Source: Mammaliicoccus sp. Dog046 (lineage in GTDB: Bacteria; Bacillota; Bacilli; Staphylococcales; Staphylococcaceae). From it: a stretch of 64,000 nt of DNA. A program made the translations under genes and the position numbers. Location of the stretch: assembly GCF_034039665.1 (NCBI RefSeq), contig NZ_CP120131.1:1950499-2014498 (forward strand), written 5' to 3'. The notes under the pieces are model-generated. The model had not been told where the DNA came from. It searched no databases and saw only the letters and a list, made by a program, of their open reading frames with translations. Shown here one piece after another: positions 48,124 through 56,510 of the stretch; within the stretch, counting starts at the first letter, position 1; each line of letters begins with the position of its first letter.

Positions 48124-48249
48124 ATTCTCACCTCACAGCACATACTTGTTCTACCCCTATACCCACTCTATAGTTCGTAAATCATATAGAATTGAAACCG
48201 TGAACCTACTATTATACAATTAAAAATGAAATTGAAAGGAGATAATCAG

Positions 48250-48564
48250 ATGAATATAAATGAGTTCCAATTATGGACTAAACAATTTTACAAACAAAGA
48301 GGATGGTACGAATTAGATGTTTTCAAACGTTTAGCATTTCTGACAGAAGAAACAGGTGAAGTAGCAAGGGCCATTAGAGCAATCGAAATTGGTAGAGACC
48401 GCCCTGATGAATCTATATTAAATAATGAAGATAAGATAACAGAATTAAAAAGTGAACTCGGTGATGTCTTTGCTAATTTAACAATTATTGTAGATAAATA
48501 CGACTTAAACATAGAAGATATACTAAAGGAACATTGCGATAAGTTAGATCAACGATTTAATTAA
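48250..48564 (+). CDS. MazG-like nucleotide pyrophosphohydrolase
   Basis: A 104-residue single MazG domain with the metal-binding E-E-x-G-E of FLTEETGEVARA and the downstream E-L-G-D in LKSELGDVFANLTI. Small MazG proteins hydrolyse non-canonical or excess NTPs to NMPs. I chose the ATG at 48250, with AAGGAG upstream. Confidence 0.87.
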   Translation: MNINEFQLWTKQFYKQRGWYELDVFKRLAFLTEETGEVARAIRAIEIGRDRPDESILNNEDKITELKSELGDVFANLTIIVDKYDLNIEDILKEHCDKLDQRFN

Positions 48565-48590
48565 TATTATTTGATGTGATAATAGAATTA

Positions 48591-48631
48591 AAAAAGGTTC
48601 AGTACTCTTTTAACGAGTACCGAACCTTTTT
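48591..48631. terminator. Terminator between mazG-like and GNAT genes
   Basis: AAAGGTTC and GTACTC against GAGTAC and GAACCTTT, with A/T-rich flanks; works for both convergent genes. Confidence 0.82.
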
Positions 48632-48642
48632 AAAATTACTTT

Positions 48643-49143
48643 TTAATATTCTTCTTTTAAAATGCCGTAAATTAATGAGTCTCTGAAACCATCTTTCAGT
48701 TTCACATTTTGTCTTAATATCGCTTCATGTTTCATGCCTAATTTTTGTAACACTATTTCTGAAGCGGTATTTCTAATATCTGTTGATGCCCAAATTCTAT
48801 TAAGTTTCAGCACTTTGAAACCATATTTAATAATTGTTCTACCGATATCTGTAGCAATACCGTTACCCCAATAATCCGGGTGTACAATATAACCCAACTC
48901 TGCACTTTGGTTTTTAGTATCACTGACTAATTGGACAGCGCCAATGACTTTATCTTTGTCAGCATCTACAATCACATTGTACATCCAGTTTTCATCTCTG
49001 TTTAAAAGCATATTCACAAAAGCTTCTGTTTCTTCATATGTTTGAGGTTCCCATACTTGATATTGACTCACCTCTGGCTTGGCATTAAATGCGTGTATAT
49101 CGTCTATATCTGACTGTTTTAAATCTCTTAAGTAGTAATCCAT
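48643..49143 (-). CDS. GNAT acetyltransferase (RimJ/RimL type)
   Basis: A 166-residue N-acetyltransferase. The acetyl-CoA loop is seen around LGYIVHPDYWGNGIATDIG, with the R/Q-x-x-G-x-G/A-like part YWGNGIA, and the C-terminal ENAGF-equivalent LQKLGMKHEAILRQ. Substrate unknown. It is one of four GNAT genes in this window. Confidence 0.83.
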   Translation of the reverse strand: MDYYLRDLKQSDIDDIHAFNAKPEVSQYQVWEPQTYEETEAFVNMLLNRDENWMYNVIVDADKDKVIGAVQLVSDTKNQSAELGYIVHPDYWGNGIATDIGRTIIKYGFKVLKLNRIWASTDIRNTASEIVLQKLGMKHEAILRQNVKLKDGFRDSLIYGILKEEY

Positions 49144-49238
49144 TTAGACGTCCTCCAATTAGTTTATGTAAATTCATGAATGGCGTTATCTTATCATAAT
49201 CTGCAGGTTAAACAAAGTTTTATATTTTTTAGGGTGAT

Positions 49239-49272
49239 TACCGGCTCAGTAATTTTCAGTACTGAGCCGGTA
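49239..49272 (-). terminator. Hairpin after the second GNAT gene
   Basis: TACCGGCTCAGTA / TACTGAGCCGGTA, a 13-bp perfect stem with an 8-base loop. It lacks a good T-tract, so termination is less certain. Confidence 0.55.
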
Positions 49273-49289
49273 TTACAGTTTCTATCCCT

Positions 49290-49796
49290 TCACTCACTAA
49301 AATAATATACATTTCCTTCTTCATTATAATCATCAAACGTTGAATCGTGTTTCAACCCTAATGATTCTGCTGTTTTTATGGAGGGTTCGTTTTCTTTTTT
49401 TGTGAGTGCAACGATTTGATATTGATTATTTGTTAGTTCTTTAACATGGGATATGACGCGCTCACTTGCTTCTCCTACATATCCTTTTCTCGTTTGAACT
49501 GATTCTATTCGATAGTATATATTCAAATATGTTTGTCCCTTTATTTCTTTAAATTGTAGTCCGCACATACCTATTGGTTCATAGTCTTCTTTTTTAATTA
49601 ATACATAATACCCAAATCCATGTGTATCATAGTGTTGAATCCATTGATTTAATGTTTCTTTAAATGTTTCCATTGATGTTACGGGGCCATTTGGATTGTA
49701 TTTCTGGTTCAATGGGTTGCTGTGCACTTCAAATAATGTATTGATATATGTATTTGCTGGTGGTACAAGTTTCAGTCGCTCAGTTTCTAATATCAT
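49290..49796 (-). CDS. GNAT acetyltransferase
   Basis: A 168-residue RimJ/RimL-type N-acetyltransferase beginning ILETERLKLVPP, with NIYYRIESVQTRKGYVGEASE as the acetyl-CoA region and AESLGLKHDSTFDDYNEEGNVYYF at the C terminus. I chose the ATG at 49796, preceded by AAGGAGG, over the longer frame. Substrate unknown. Confidence 0.82.
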   Translation of the reverse strand: MILETERLKLVPPANTYINTLFEVHSNPLNQKYNPNGPVTSMETFKETLNQWIQHYDTHGFGYYVLIKKEDYEPIGMCGLQFKEIKGQTYLNIYYRIESVQTRKGYVGEASERVISHVKELTNNQYQIVALTKKENEPSIKTAESLGLKHDSTFDDYNEEGNVYYFSE

Positions 49797-49849
49797 CGTC
49801 AACGCCTCCTTCACTAAATTTATCCTTTATCATACCACTAACCACAAAA

Positions 49850-49873
49850 AATACCTATCCTTTGATAGGTATT
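49850..49873 (-). terminator. Terminator of the rpsN2-cobW operon
   Basis: AATACCTATC / GATAGGTATT stem with a 4-base loop and six T on the minus strand, just after the cobW stop. Confidence 0.78.
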
Positions 49874-49877
49874 TTTA

Positions 49878-51071
49878 TTATGATAATTGCCATTGATATG
49901 GATCATTTAGTTTAGACCAATCTTCATCCATTTCTTGTGTTTTTACTAAACATGCATCTAGTGATTGTGTAATTTCATCGACATCTAAGTCACTGCCGAT
50001 AATAACAAATTGTGTTTCTCTATCACCATATTCAGAATCCCAATTCTCTTTCACTTCAGGACGTTCTGCTAATATTTCTTCTTTCTGCTCGTGCGACATT
50101 GCATCAACCCAATAAGTCACTGGATGTATATTCACGAATGAACCTGCCTGCGATATCAAACATGCAACGTGATTATACTGCGCTAACCAGACAATACCTT
50201 TTGTTCTTATAATATTAGGCTGCATATCTTCCATCCATTGGTTGAATCGTTCTGCATGAAACGGCAATCTTCTCTTATATACAAATGATGAAATACCGTA
50301 CTCTTCCGTTTCAGGCGTATGCTGTGCATGTCCACCTTCTGTTAATTCTTTTATCCATCCCGCAGACTGACTTGCTTTCTCATAATCAAACAACCCAGTA
50401 TTTACAACATCTTCTAATGGTACTTCTGAAAAACGTGTCGTTATAAATTTTGCTGTAGGCTGTATTTTTCTGAGTATGGTTTCTAACTGCTTCAAATCTT
50501 CCTCATCAACCAAATCTGCTTTATTCAAAATCAAAACATCACAAAATTCTATTTGATCAATAAGTAAATCAGAAATAGAACGCTCGTCTTCCGAATCAAC
50601 ACCTTGGTCTCGATCTCTTAATAAATCTTCAGAATGCATATCATTCACAAAACGATGTGCATCAACGACAGTAACCATCGTATCTAATCGACATATACGT
50701 GTTAAATCTATACCTAGCTCATCATCCATATATGTAAATGTTTGTGCAACAGGTACAGGTTCGGAAATACCTGTCGATTCAATAACAATTTGCTCCACAT
50801 CTCCACGCTGAACAATCTTCTCAACTTCCATCAGCAAATCTTCTCTTAATGTACAGCAAATACACCCATTTGAAAGTTCGACAAGTTTCTCATCCGTTCT
50901 AGAAATCCCGCCACCTTCTACAATCAAATCCTTATCAATATTAATCTCGCTCATATCATTTACAATTACCGCTATCTTTAAACCCTCACGATTTTGCAAA
51001 ATATTATTTAACAACGTCGTTTTGCCTGATCCTAAATAGCCACTTAATACAGTTACAGGTATCTTATTCAA
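49878..51071 (-). CDS. CobW/COG0523-family GTPase, probable zinc metallochaperone
   Basis: A 397-residue G3E GTPase. The P-loop is GYLGSGKTTLLN, the metal-binding C-x-C-C motif lies in SNGCICCTLRED, and the base-recognition motif is NKADL. The CobW C-terminal domain follows from about residue 255. It starts with TTG after GAGGAGG and lies 32 bp downstream of the zinc-free rpsN paralogue. A Zur box precedes rpsN, so it should be induced by zinc limitation and supply zinc to essential enzymes. Confidence 0.88.
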   Translation of the reverse strand: MNKIPVTVLSGYLGSGKTTLLNNILQNREGLKIAVIVNDMSEINIDKDLIVEGGGISRTDEKLVELSNGCICCTLREDLLMEVEKIVQRGDVEQIVIESTGISEPVPVAQTFTYMDDELGIDLTRICRLDTMVTVVDAHRFVNDMHSEDLLRDRDQGVDSEDERSISDLLIDQIEFCDVLILNKADLVDEEDLKQLETILRKIQPTAKFITTRFSEVPLEDVVNTGLFDYEKASQSAGWIKELTEGGHAQHTPETEEYGISSFVYKRRLPFHAERFNQWMEDMQPNIIRTKGIVWLAQYNHVACLISQAGSFVNIHPVTYWVDAMSHEQKEEILAERPEVKENWDSEYGDRETQFVIIGSDLDVDEITQSLDACLVKTQEMDEDWSKLNDPYQWQLS

Positions 51072-51103
51072 ACCATTGCCTCCTCATACTTTTATAAAAA
51101 AAC

Positions 51104-51373
51104 TTACCAACTTGATTTTTTCAGACCAGGAATTTGACCCTTATGTGCATAATCTCTTAAAGCAATTCTAGACATACCAAACTTTCTATAGACACCTCTT
51201 GGTCTACCAGTCACTTGGCAACGACGCGTAATACGTGTTGGTGATGCATCACGTGGTAACTTCTTCAAACCCTCGTAATCTTTATTCGCTTTTAATAATT
51301 CACGTTGTTCACGATATTTTTCTACCATTTGAATACGTTTTTGTTCTTTTGCAATTTTAGATTTTTTCGCCAT
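51104..51373 (-). CDS. rpsN: 30S ribosomal protein S14, zinc-independent paralogue
   Basis: An 89-residue S14 with a single cysteine ([11 protein letters not shown]), so it lacks the two C-x-x-C pairs of the zinc-binding 61-residue form. It ends [12 protein letters not shown] like typical long S14 proteins. Replacement of zinc ribosomal proteins by zinc-free versions during zinc shortage is well known in Firmicutes. It is the first gene of the Zur-controlled operon with cobW. Confidence 0.94.
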   Translation of the reverse strand: MAKKSKIAKEQKRIQMVEKYREQRELLKANKDYEGLKKLPRDASPTRITRRCQVTGRPRGVYRKFGMSRIALRDYAHKGQIPGLKKSSW

Positions 51374-51411
51374 TTATAGTGCTCCTTTTATATTTTTAAT
51401 GTGAATTGAAA

Positions 51412-51437
51412 AAATGAAGCCAACATAACGTTGGCTT
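51412..51437 (-). promoter_or_regulatory. Hairpin in the rpsN2 5' leader, possible attenuator
   Basis: AAGCCAAC / GTTGGCTT with a 5-base loop, followed on the minus strand by CATTTTTTC, about 40 bases before the rpsN start. It looks like an intrinsic terminator inside the leader. A role in attenuation or S14 autoregulation is conjecture. Confidence 0.45.
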
Positions 51438-51486
51438 GAAATCGTATATTAAAGAAAGTAAAGTAGTCAAAATCATCTCTCGGAGG

Positions 51487-51538
51487 TAAATCGTAATGAC
51501 TACGTTTTAAATATAAAGTATATGTTTCATTTTTGCAA
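51487..51538 (-). promoter_or_regulatory. Promoter with Zur box upstream of rpsN2-cobW
   Basis: Minus strand: -35 TTGCAA (51533-51538), a 17-bp spacer and -10 TATATT (51510-51515). At 51487-51509, covering the start of transcription, lies a 23-bp dyad whose plus-strand halves read TAAATCGTAAT and ACTACGTTTTA, matching the Zur operator of Bacillus and Staphylococcus (arms AAATCGTAAT). Zinc-dependent repression is predicted. Confidence 0.75.
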
Positions 51539-51665
51539 GTAGAAATTTTTATTTTTCTATTGATTCGGAAATTATAAATTGATTTCAAATTTTATTTCGT
51601 TTACCATTATAATTATCAGAATTTTCTAACCACAAACTACAATATATAGAAACAGGTGAACTAAT

Positions 51666-52073
51666 ATCGAATTTAAAGACTTTCATGCATCACAAATAAG
51701 AATAGCAAGACCTACTGATAAATTTGAAGAAGTCATAAATTTTTATCAGAATGGACTAGGTTTGAAAAAAATAGAACAATTTGAAGGAAAAAGAGGTTAT
51801 AAAGGGGTTACTCTTGGATTGCCAAATACAAATTATCACTTAGAATTCACTACACATATAGAAGGTAGCCCTTGCCCATCTCCAACAAAAGATAATCTTT
51901 TAGTTTTTTATATAGAGAATAAGCAAGAAATAAATAATGTTGCCACTCGCATAAAAAATTTAGGCTACCCAGAAGTCGCGCCAGAAAATACTTATTGGGA
52001 AGAACTAGGAGTTACGATTGAAGATCCTGATGGATGGAGAATTGTTTTAATGAATCGATCGTATACAAAATAA
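51666..52073 (+). CDS. VOC-family (glyoxalase/bleomycin-resistance-like) protein with non-canonical start
   Basis: The frame encodes EFKDFHASQIRIARPTDKFEEV, a normal VOC N terminus with the metal-ligand His region, then HLEFTTHIEG and ending VTIEDPDGWRIVLMNRS. AGGTGA sits where a ribosome binding site should be, but the codon at the expected start (51666) is ATC, and an in-frame stop lies just upstream (51657). The next recognised start is a TTG at 51762, which would remove the first 32 residues. Either ATC is used or the gene has lost its start. Confidence 0.65.
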   Translation: MEFKDFHASQIRIARPTDKFEEVINFYQNGLGLKKIEQFEGKRGYKGVTLGLPNTNYHLEFTTHIEGSPCPSPTKDNLLVFYIENKQEINNVATRIKNLGYPEVAPENTYWEELGVTIEDPDGWRIVLMNRSYTK

Positions 52074-52119
52074 TCGATTAATACGGATATTCAGTTTAAA
52101 ATACCAATTAATATAAAAA

Positions 52120-52162
52120 AACAAACCGCCAACCTGTCCATACGACAGATTAGCGGTTTGTT
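52120..52162. terminator. Bidirectional terminator between VOC and GNAT genes
   Basis: AACAAACCGC and CTGTC against GACAG and GCGGTTTGTT, flanked by A7 and T-rich DNA. Confidence 0.82.
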
Positions 52163-52163
52163 A

Positions 52164-52694
52164 TTACTTCAAATATTCTTTTGCCAGCACACTCATGTGA
52201 ATGTCACTATAATATGTTCCATTTATTAGTGCAGTTTCTCGTTCTTCTCCTTCTTTTATAAATCCTGCATTTTCATATGCTTGTATGCCTCTTTGATTAT
52301 ATTTCAAGACTTTTAAATGTATTCTATGTAACTTTAAGGTTTCAAATCCGTATTTTAATACTTCCTTTGTAACCTTCGTACCTATGCCTTTTGACCAATA
52401 TTCTGAATTGAAGATACCTATTGCAAATTTGGCTTTATTATTTTCACTATCAACTACTAATCTTACTTGCCCGATAAATGTACCTTTATATTCTATTGCC
52501 CACTCGTAAGGTTCTTTTCTAATTTCTGCTATTAATAATTTAGCTTTGTCCTTTGACTTCGGTGTTTTATAATCTAATGTTGATCCATACATTTCTAATA
52601 ATTCTTTACTAAATGGTACAGACATATAATCTTCAATGTCTCGTTCTTCTGCATCTCGTAAAATTAATTCATTATTTATTTTAATATATTTCAT
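52164..52694 (-). CDS. GNAT acetyltransferase (RimJ/RimL type)
   Basis: A 176-residue N-acetyltransferase with the acetyl-CoA region GIFNSEYWSKGIGTKVTKEV and the typical YENAGFIKEGEERETAL near the C terminus. Protein or small-molecule substrate unknown. A purine-rich AGGAGAAGGGG precedes the ATG. Confidence 0.84.
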   Translation of the reverse strand: MKYIKINNELILRDAEERDIEDYMSVPFSKELLEMYGSTLDYKTPKSKDKAKLLIAEIRKEPYEWAIEYKGTFIGQVRLVVDSENNKAKFAIGIFNSEYWSKGIGTKVTKEVLKYGFETLKLHRIHLKVLKYNQRGIQAYENAGFIKEGEERETALINGTYYSDIHMSVLAKEYLK

Positions 52695-52832
52695 ACGACA
52701 CCCCTTCTCCTATGAATCTTTATCACTTAAATTCTCATTGGTAATTTGAGTAATTATACTACATAATAGCATAAGTGATTGTTATATTACCTGCTTTGTA
52801 TTGAAGGTATGATTACGTTAAAGGAGCATCTT

Positions 52833-53795
52833 ATGAATCGTATTAAATTATTTTTAGAACTTAAACAAATTTACATATACATGCTATTTTTAATTTTTGG
52901 CATTGTCTTCGGTCTTTCTTTTGAACATGCTAAATATGTGTTCGAACCTTTTATTTCAATTTTTATTATCATTCTCATGTTTGGTATGTTTACTCAAGTA
53001 CCGTTCTTCTCATTGAGAAATCAGCGTTTAAATCTAAAGTATTTGTATGCTTTGATTCTTTCAAACTTTGTATTCATACCTATACTTGTATTTACACTCG
53101 TATCTTTATTTAACATTTCATCGACACCGCTTCTGATTGGTCTTTACTTAGTGTTGTTAACACCTTGTATTGATTATGTCATTGTATTTACAAACTTAGG
53201 TAAAGGTAATATGGAGTATATGCTAATTTCTACACCTATATTATTTATTCTACAAATGTTATTACTACCTATTTATTTTTTATTATTTTTAAATCAAGAT
53301 CTTTCTCACTACATTGATTTTCGACCTTTTATTGAGACTTTTATATGTATGATAATCTTGCCTCTGCTTGCTGCGGTTGCTTTACAATTTCTGAGTATCA
53401 AGTCTAAAACATTCACTCCGTTATTAAATTTATCGGAATGGATTCCAGTACCGTTTATGGCACTTGTATTAATGACTGTTGTCGGATCTCAAATGAGTTG
53501 TATTGTCTCTGATTTTCATCATGTCTTACGTGTTGTTCCTATTTATATTTGCTTTATGATTATTGCACCTTTGATCGGTTTACTAGCTGGCAAATGGTTT
53601 CAGCTACCCGTTGATTTAAACCGTACTTTAGCTTTTAGTTCAAGTACACGAAATGCTCTAGTCGTCTTACCTTTAGCATTATCCTTACCCAATCAATGGT
53701 CTAGCATTGTAACTACTGTGATTGTTACACAAACATTGATAGAACTTATTGGAGAATTGATTTACATTAAACTCATTCCCCGATTAATTAAATAA
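52833..53795 (+). CDS. BASS/ACR3-like transporter (arsenical-resistance or bile-acid:Na+ symporter superfamily)
   Basis: A 320-residue membrane protein with about ten segments. LLTPCIDYVIVFTNLGKGN resembles the conserved cysteine-containing motif of ACR3/ArsB-type permeases, and FSSSTRNALVVLPLALSLP the second signature. The substrate could be arsenite or an organic anion; no ars operon genes are adjacent. I chose the ATG at 52833, with AAAGGAG upstream. Confidence 0.75.
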   Translation: MNRIKLFLELKQIYIYMLFLIFGIVFGLSFEHAKYVFEPFISIFIIILMFGMFTQVPFFSLRNQRLNLKYLYALILSNFVFIPILVFTLVSLFNISSTPLLIGLYLVLLTPCIDYVIVFTNLGKGNMEYMLISTPILFILQMLLLPIYFLLFLNQDLSHYIDFRPFIETFICMIILPLLAAVALQFLSIKSKTFTPLLNLSEWIPVPFMALVLMTVVGSQMSCIVSDFHHVLRVVPIYICFMIIAPLIGLLAGKWFQLPVDLNRTLAFSSSTRNALVVLPLALSLPNQWSSIVTTVIVTQTLIELIGELIYIKLIPRLIK

Positions 53796-53810
53796 AATGT
53801 AATAGACCCA

Positions 53811-53838
53811 TGCCACATATTGCTGACATGGGTCTATT
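53811..53838. terminator. Terminator of the BASS-type transporter
   Basis: AATAGACCCATG / CATGGGTCTATT stem with T-rich tail, between two convergent genes. Confidence 0.8.
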
Positions 53839-53847
53839 TTAATTTGT

Positions 53848-54075
53848 TCAAAATAATCCTAATACGTTACCAATAAGTCCAGCAAATGCTATAAGTAATC
53901 CAATGCCGGACAATGTCCATGTAATCATTGATTTTTGATTTCTTTTATTTGTTTCGTTCATATTTTTCTCAAATTGATGCATCGATATTGTTATTTTATC
54001 TTGAATAATATTCGGTAAGCGATCAATCTTCTCATTTAATTTATCAAATTCTTTTTTCGTCATAAATTCAGCCAT
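53848..54075 (-). CDS. Small coiled-coil plus single-span membrane protein, unknown
   Basis: A 75-residue protein. The first about 50 residues are charged and probably helical (KKEFDKLNEKIDRLPNIIQD). One C-terminal membrane segment follows (WTLSGIGLLIAFAGLIGNVL). The layout resembles phage XhlA-type membrane proteins, but I cannot assign it. GAGGTGTGAACA precedes the ATG. It is divergent from the LexA-boxed polymerase gene. Confidence 0.55.
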   Translation of the reverse strand: MAEFMTKKEFDKLNEKIDRLPNIIQDKITISMHQFEKNMNETNKRNQKSMITWTLSGIGLLIAFAGLIGNVLGLF

Positions 54076-54192
54076 TGTTCACACCTCATTTATTAGATAT
54101 TCATTTAGATTATATGATTTTAAAATAGAATGGCCAACAATTTATTTTCCTCTATCTGACTTAAAAATTATAGACGTTTAAGTATTTTTCTC

Positions 54193-54222
54193 TTTACAAA
54201 ACAGAACGTACGTTCTTATAAT
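54193..54222 (+). promoter_or_regulatory. LexA-controlled promoter of the Y-family polymerase gene
   Basis: -35 TTTACA (54193-54198) and -10 TATAAT (54217-54222). Between them AGAACGTACGTTCT (54203-54216) is a perfect dyad matching the Gram-positive SOS box CGAACRNRYGTTYC at the core. DNA damage induction is expected. Confidence 0.82.
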
Positions 54223-54250
54223 AAAACTACTATATAACTGAGGTGGTTTT

Positions 54251-55510
54251 ATGTATAACTACGATAATTGTCTAAACAAAGATATTTTATGTGTAGATTT
54301 AAAGAGTTTCTTTGCGTCTGTTTCTTGCATTGAAAAGGGATTAGACCCTCTTACGACAAAACTAGCTGTTGTTGCTGATACGAAACGTCAAGGTTCTGTT
54401 GTACTTGCTGCTACTCCACCATTGAAAGCAATCGGTATTTCTACGGGTTCGCGTTTATTTGAAATACCTCAACGTAAAGATATTTATATTATTAACCCAA
54501 CAATGAAGAAGTATATTCAGTTATCAACACAGATTAGTAAAATCGCTCTCGACTATGTTGCACCTGAAGATTTCCATCAATATAGCATTGATGAGTTTTT
54601 CATGGATGTTTCAGAGTCTTATCATTTATTTGCGCATGCACCCTTTTCATTAGCGGTTCAGTTACAAGATCGCATTTTTAAACATACTCAAATTCGCAGC
54701 ACGATTGGCATTGGTCCTAATTTATTGCTCGCGAAACTTGCTATGGATATTGATGCTAAACATACAAAGCTCGGGATATCAGAGTGGCGTTACGAAGACG
54801 TGCCTGATAAACTTTGGCCGATTCAACCATTACGAAAAATGTGGGGCATTAATAAACGTACTGAAGTTAAATTAAATCATAAAGGGATATTTACAGTTGG
54901 GCATTTAGCAAACTACTCTGTTGAATATTTGAAGAGAGACTTCGGTATTTTAGGCGTTGATTTACACCTACACGCAAATGGTATTGATGAAAGTATGATT
55001 AGACAACCTCATAAGACATATGATAAATCTTTAGGAAAATCTCAAATCCTTATGCGTGATTACCAGCTGAATGAATTGAAAACAGTATTAAATGAACAAG
55101 TCGATGAAGTGTATTTTAGAGCGCGGAAGTTAAATTTATATCCTACACGTATTAGCGTAAGCGTAGGATATGCTGATGTTGGTGGTGTCAGAAAACAATT
55201 TACGAACAAATCCGGGTTCATGAACACATACGCTATTGTAGATACATTATGGGCATATTTATCACAACACTTAGAAACAGATAGACTCTATCGCACAATC
55301 GCAATTTCATTTGGTAAATTCATCCCTAATCAAATTCAGCAACTCACATTGTTTGATGATCCCTTTCAAATTAAGACAGAAGCGGTTGAAAAACATTTAG
55401 ACTTTCTCCGTTTGAAATATGGGAAAAATATTGTCATGCGCGGTTCTAGCTTATTACCAAGTGGTACACTCCTAGAAAGAAAAGGATTAATAGCTGGGCA
55501 TAAAGCTTAA
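54251..55510 (+). CDS. Y-family translesion DNA polymerase (UmuC/UvrX-like)
   Basis: A 419-residue Y-family polymerase. Catalytic carboxylates are in CVDLKSFFASVSCIEKG and YSIDEFFMDVSE. The helix-hairpin-helix region WGINKRTEVKLNHKG and little-finger domain follow. It is the UvrX/YqjW type that often sits on mobile elements or under SOS control. A LexA box in its promoter supports damage-induced translesion synthesis. It appears intact. Confidence 0.92.
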   Translation: MYNYDNCLNKDILCVDLKSFFASVSCIEKGLDPLTTKLAVVADTKRQGSVVLAATPPLKAIGISTGSRLFEIPQRKDIYIINPTMKKYIQLSTQISKIALDYVAPEDFHQYSIDEFFMDVSESYHLFAHAPFSLAVQLQDRIFKHTQIRSTIGIGPNLLLAKLAMDIDAKHTKLGISEWRYEDVPDKLWPIQPLRKMWGINKRTEVKLNHKGIFTVGHLANYSVEYLKRDFGILGVDLHLHANGIDESMIRQPHKTYDKSLGKSQILMRDYQLNELKTVLNEQVDEVYFRARKLNLYPTRISVSVGYADVGGVRKQFTNKSGFMNTYAIVDTLWAYLSQHLETDRLYRTIAISFGKFIPNQIQQLTLFDDPFQIKTEAVEKHLDFLRLKYGKNIVMRGSSLLPSGTLLERKGLIAGHKA

Positions 55511-55522
55511 ATTCATAAACTT

Positions 55523-55568
55523 ATATTTAGTACAGTAATCAATTCAAATTGATTACTGTACTAAATAT
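55523..55568. repeat. 46-bp near-perfect palindrome after the polymerase gene
   Basis: Arms of 22 bp (beginning ATATTTAGTACAGTAATC) are perfectly complementary around a central CA. It lies 13 bp after the stop and lacks a T-tract. It could form a very stable hairpin or cruciform and may act as the transcript end. Confidence 0.75.
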
Positions 55569-55655
55569 CTGTGACAATAAAAATAAGCACCTCTTTCATG
55601 AAAACCAAATTTTTCACGCGAAATATTTTACATATAAAGGAATTAAATTCATATA

Positions 55656-55720
55656 TTGACAATCTTATGGAAATAATTAACTATAGTAATAAGTAATTAT
55701 TTCTTCATGAAAATAATTAC
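55656..55720 (+). promoter_or_regulatory. Candidate promoter region and inverted repeat before the toxin gene
   Basis: TTGACA (55656-55661) is a consensus -35, but the best -10 candidates lie at imperfect spacing. GTAATTATTT (55693-55702) and AAATAATTAC (55711-55720) form a perfect 10-bp inverted repeat with an 8-base loop, just before the AGGAGG of the toxin gene. It may be an operator or an mRNA hairpin. Confidence 0.4.
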
Positions 55721-55742
55721 AAAATCAACTAGGAGGATTTAT

Positions 55743-56497
55743 ATGAAGTTTAAAATTTTAAACCCTTTGTCTATTTAATTGCTTTCGCTGTATTATTCTC
55801 AGGATTTGGTAATATACAAGCACAAGAGGACAATAGTATTATTAAAGAAAATCCTGAAGTAACCGACACCCTTTCAAATGCGGATGTTACTGAAAATAAA
55901 TCTGGAGAAATATCTAAAGTTAACACATTAATCGACGATGAAGAAATATCATTAGATACAACTTTGACGAACAATTTTGAAACAGGAGATATTAATTTAA
56001 AAGGAGAAATATCTAATAATGATGAAATAGAAAACATCGACTATTCTATAGACTTAACTTATGCGGATGAAAACGACATTGCAGGATTCTTAATTGATAA
56101 CAAAACAGGAAAAGAACACGAATTCGATACTCGTTTATCTGAAGCTTCAGCAGCTCCTTTAGTTGTAGTAGCTGTCATGGCTGCTCGATATGGTATCAAA
56201 TGGGCTATTAAAAAATATGGAAAAAAAGCCGTGAATAAAGCTGTCCAATCAAATACACACCGTATAGCTAAAGGGATTAATAAAAGCTTACTAAATAGTA
56301 CAGGAGTTAATTTAAAAAAATTCACAAGCAGAGTTAGTAAAAAAGGAAAACCAGCGACCTATAAAGATCCAAAATCTAAATGGATAATTCAAAGAGATAC
56401 TGCTGGCCACGGAGGAAAATGGTGGAAATTAAAAAATCCTAAAGGCCAAATTAAAGCTGCTTTAGATAAAAATGGAAAAATAATAAGTAAAAGTTAA
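55743..56497 (+). pseudogene. SAR2788/Ntox21-like secreted toxin, frameshifted in the signal peptide
   Basis: A strong AGGAGG precedes the ATG at 55743. That frame reads MKFKILNPLSI and stops at 55776. The next frame, from about 55763, continues a clear signal peptide (PFVYLIAFAVLFSGFGNIQAQ) and runs open to 56497. Restoring one base near 55759-55762, in a TTTTAAA run, would give a 251-residue secreted protein: acidic middle, a short hydrophobic/Ala-rich segment, then a basic C-terminal toxin-like domain with RDTAGHGGKWWKLKNPKG and LDKNGKII. From memory this resembles the SAR2788 putative toxin family and Ntox21. The break may be decay, phase variation or a read error. Confidence 0.72.
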
Positions 56498-56510
56498 AAG
56501 GATGATACCA

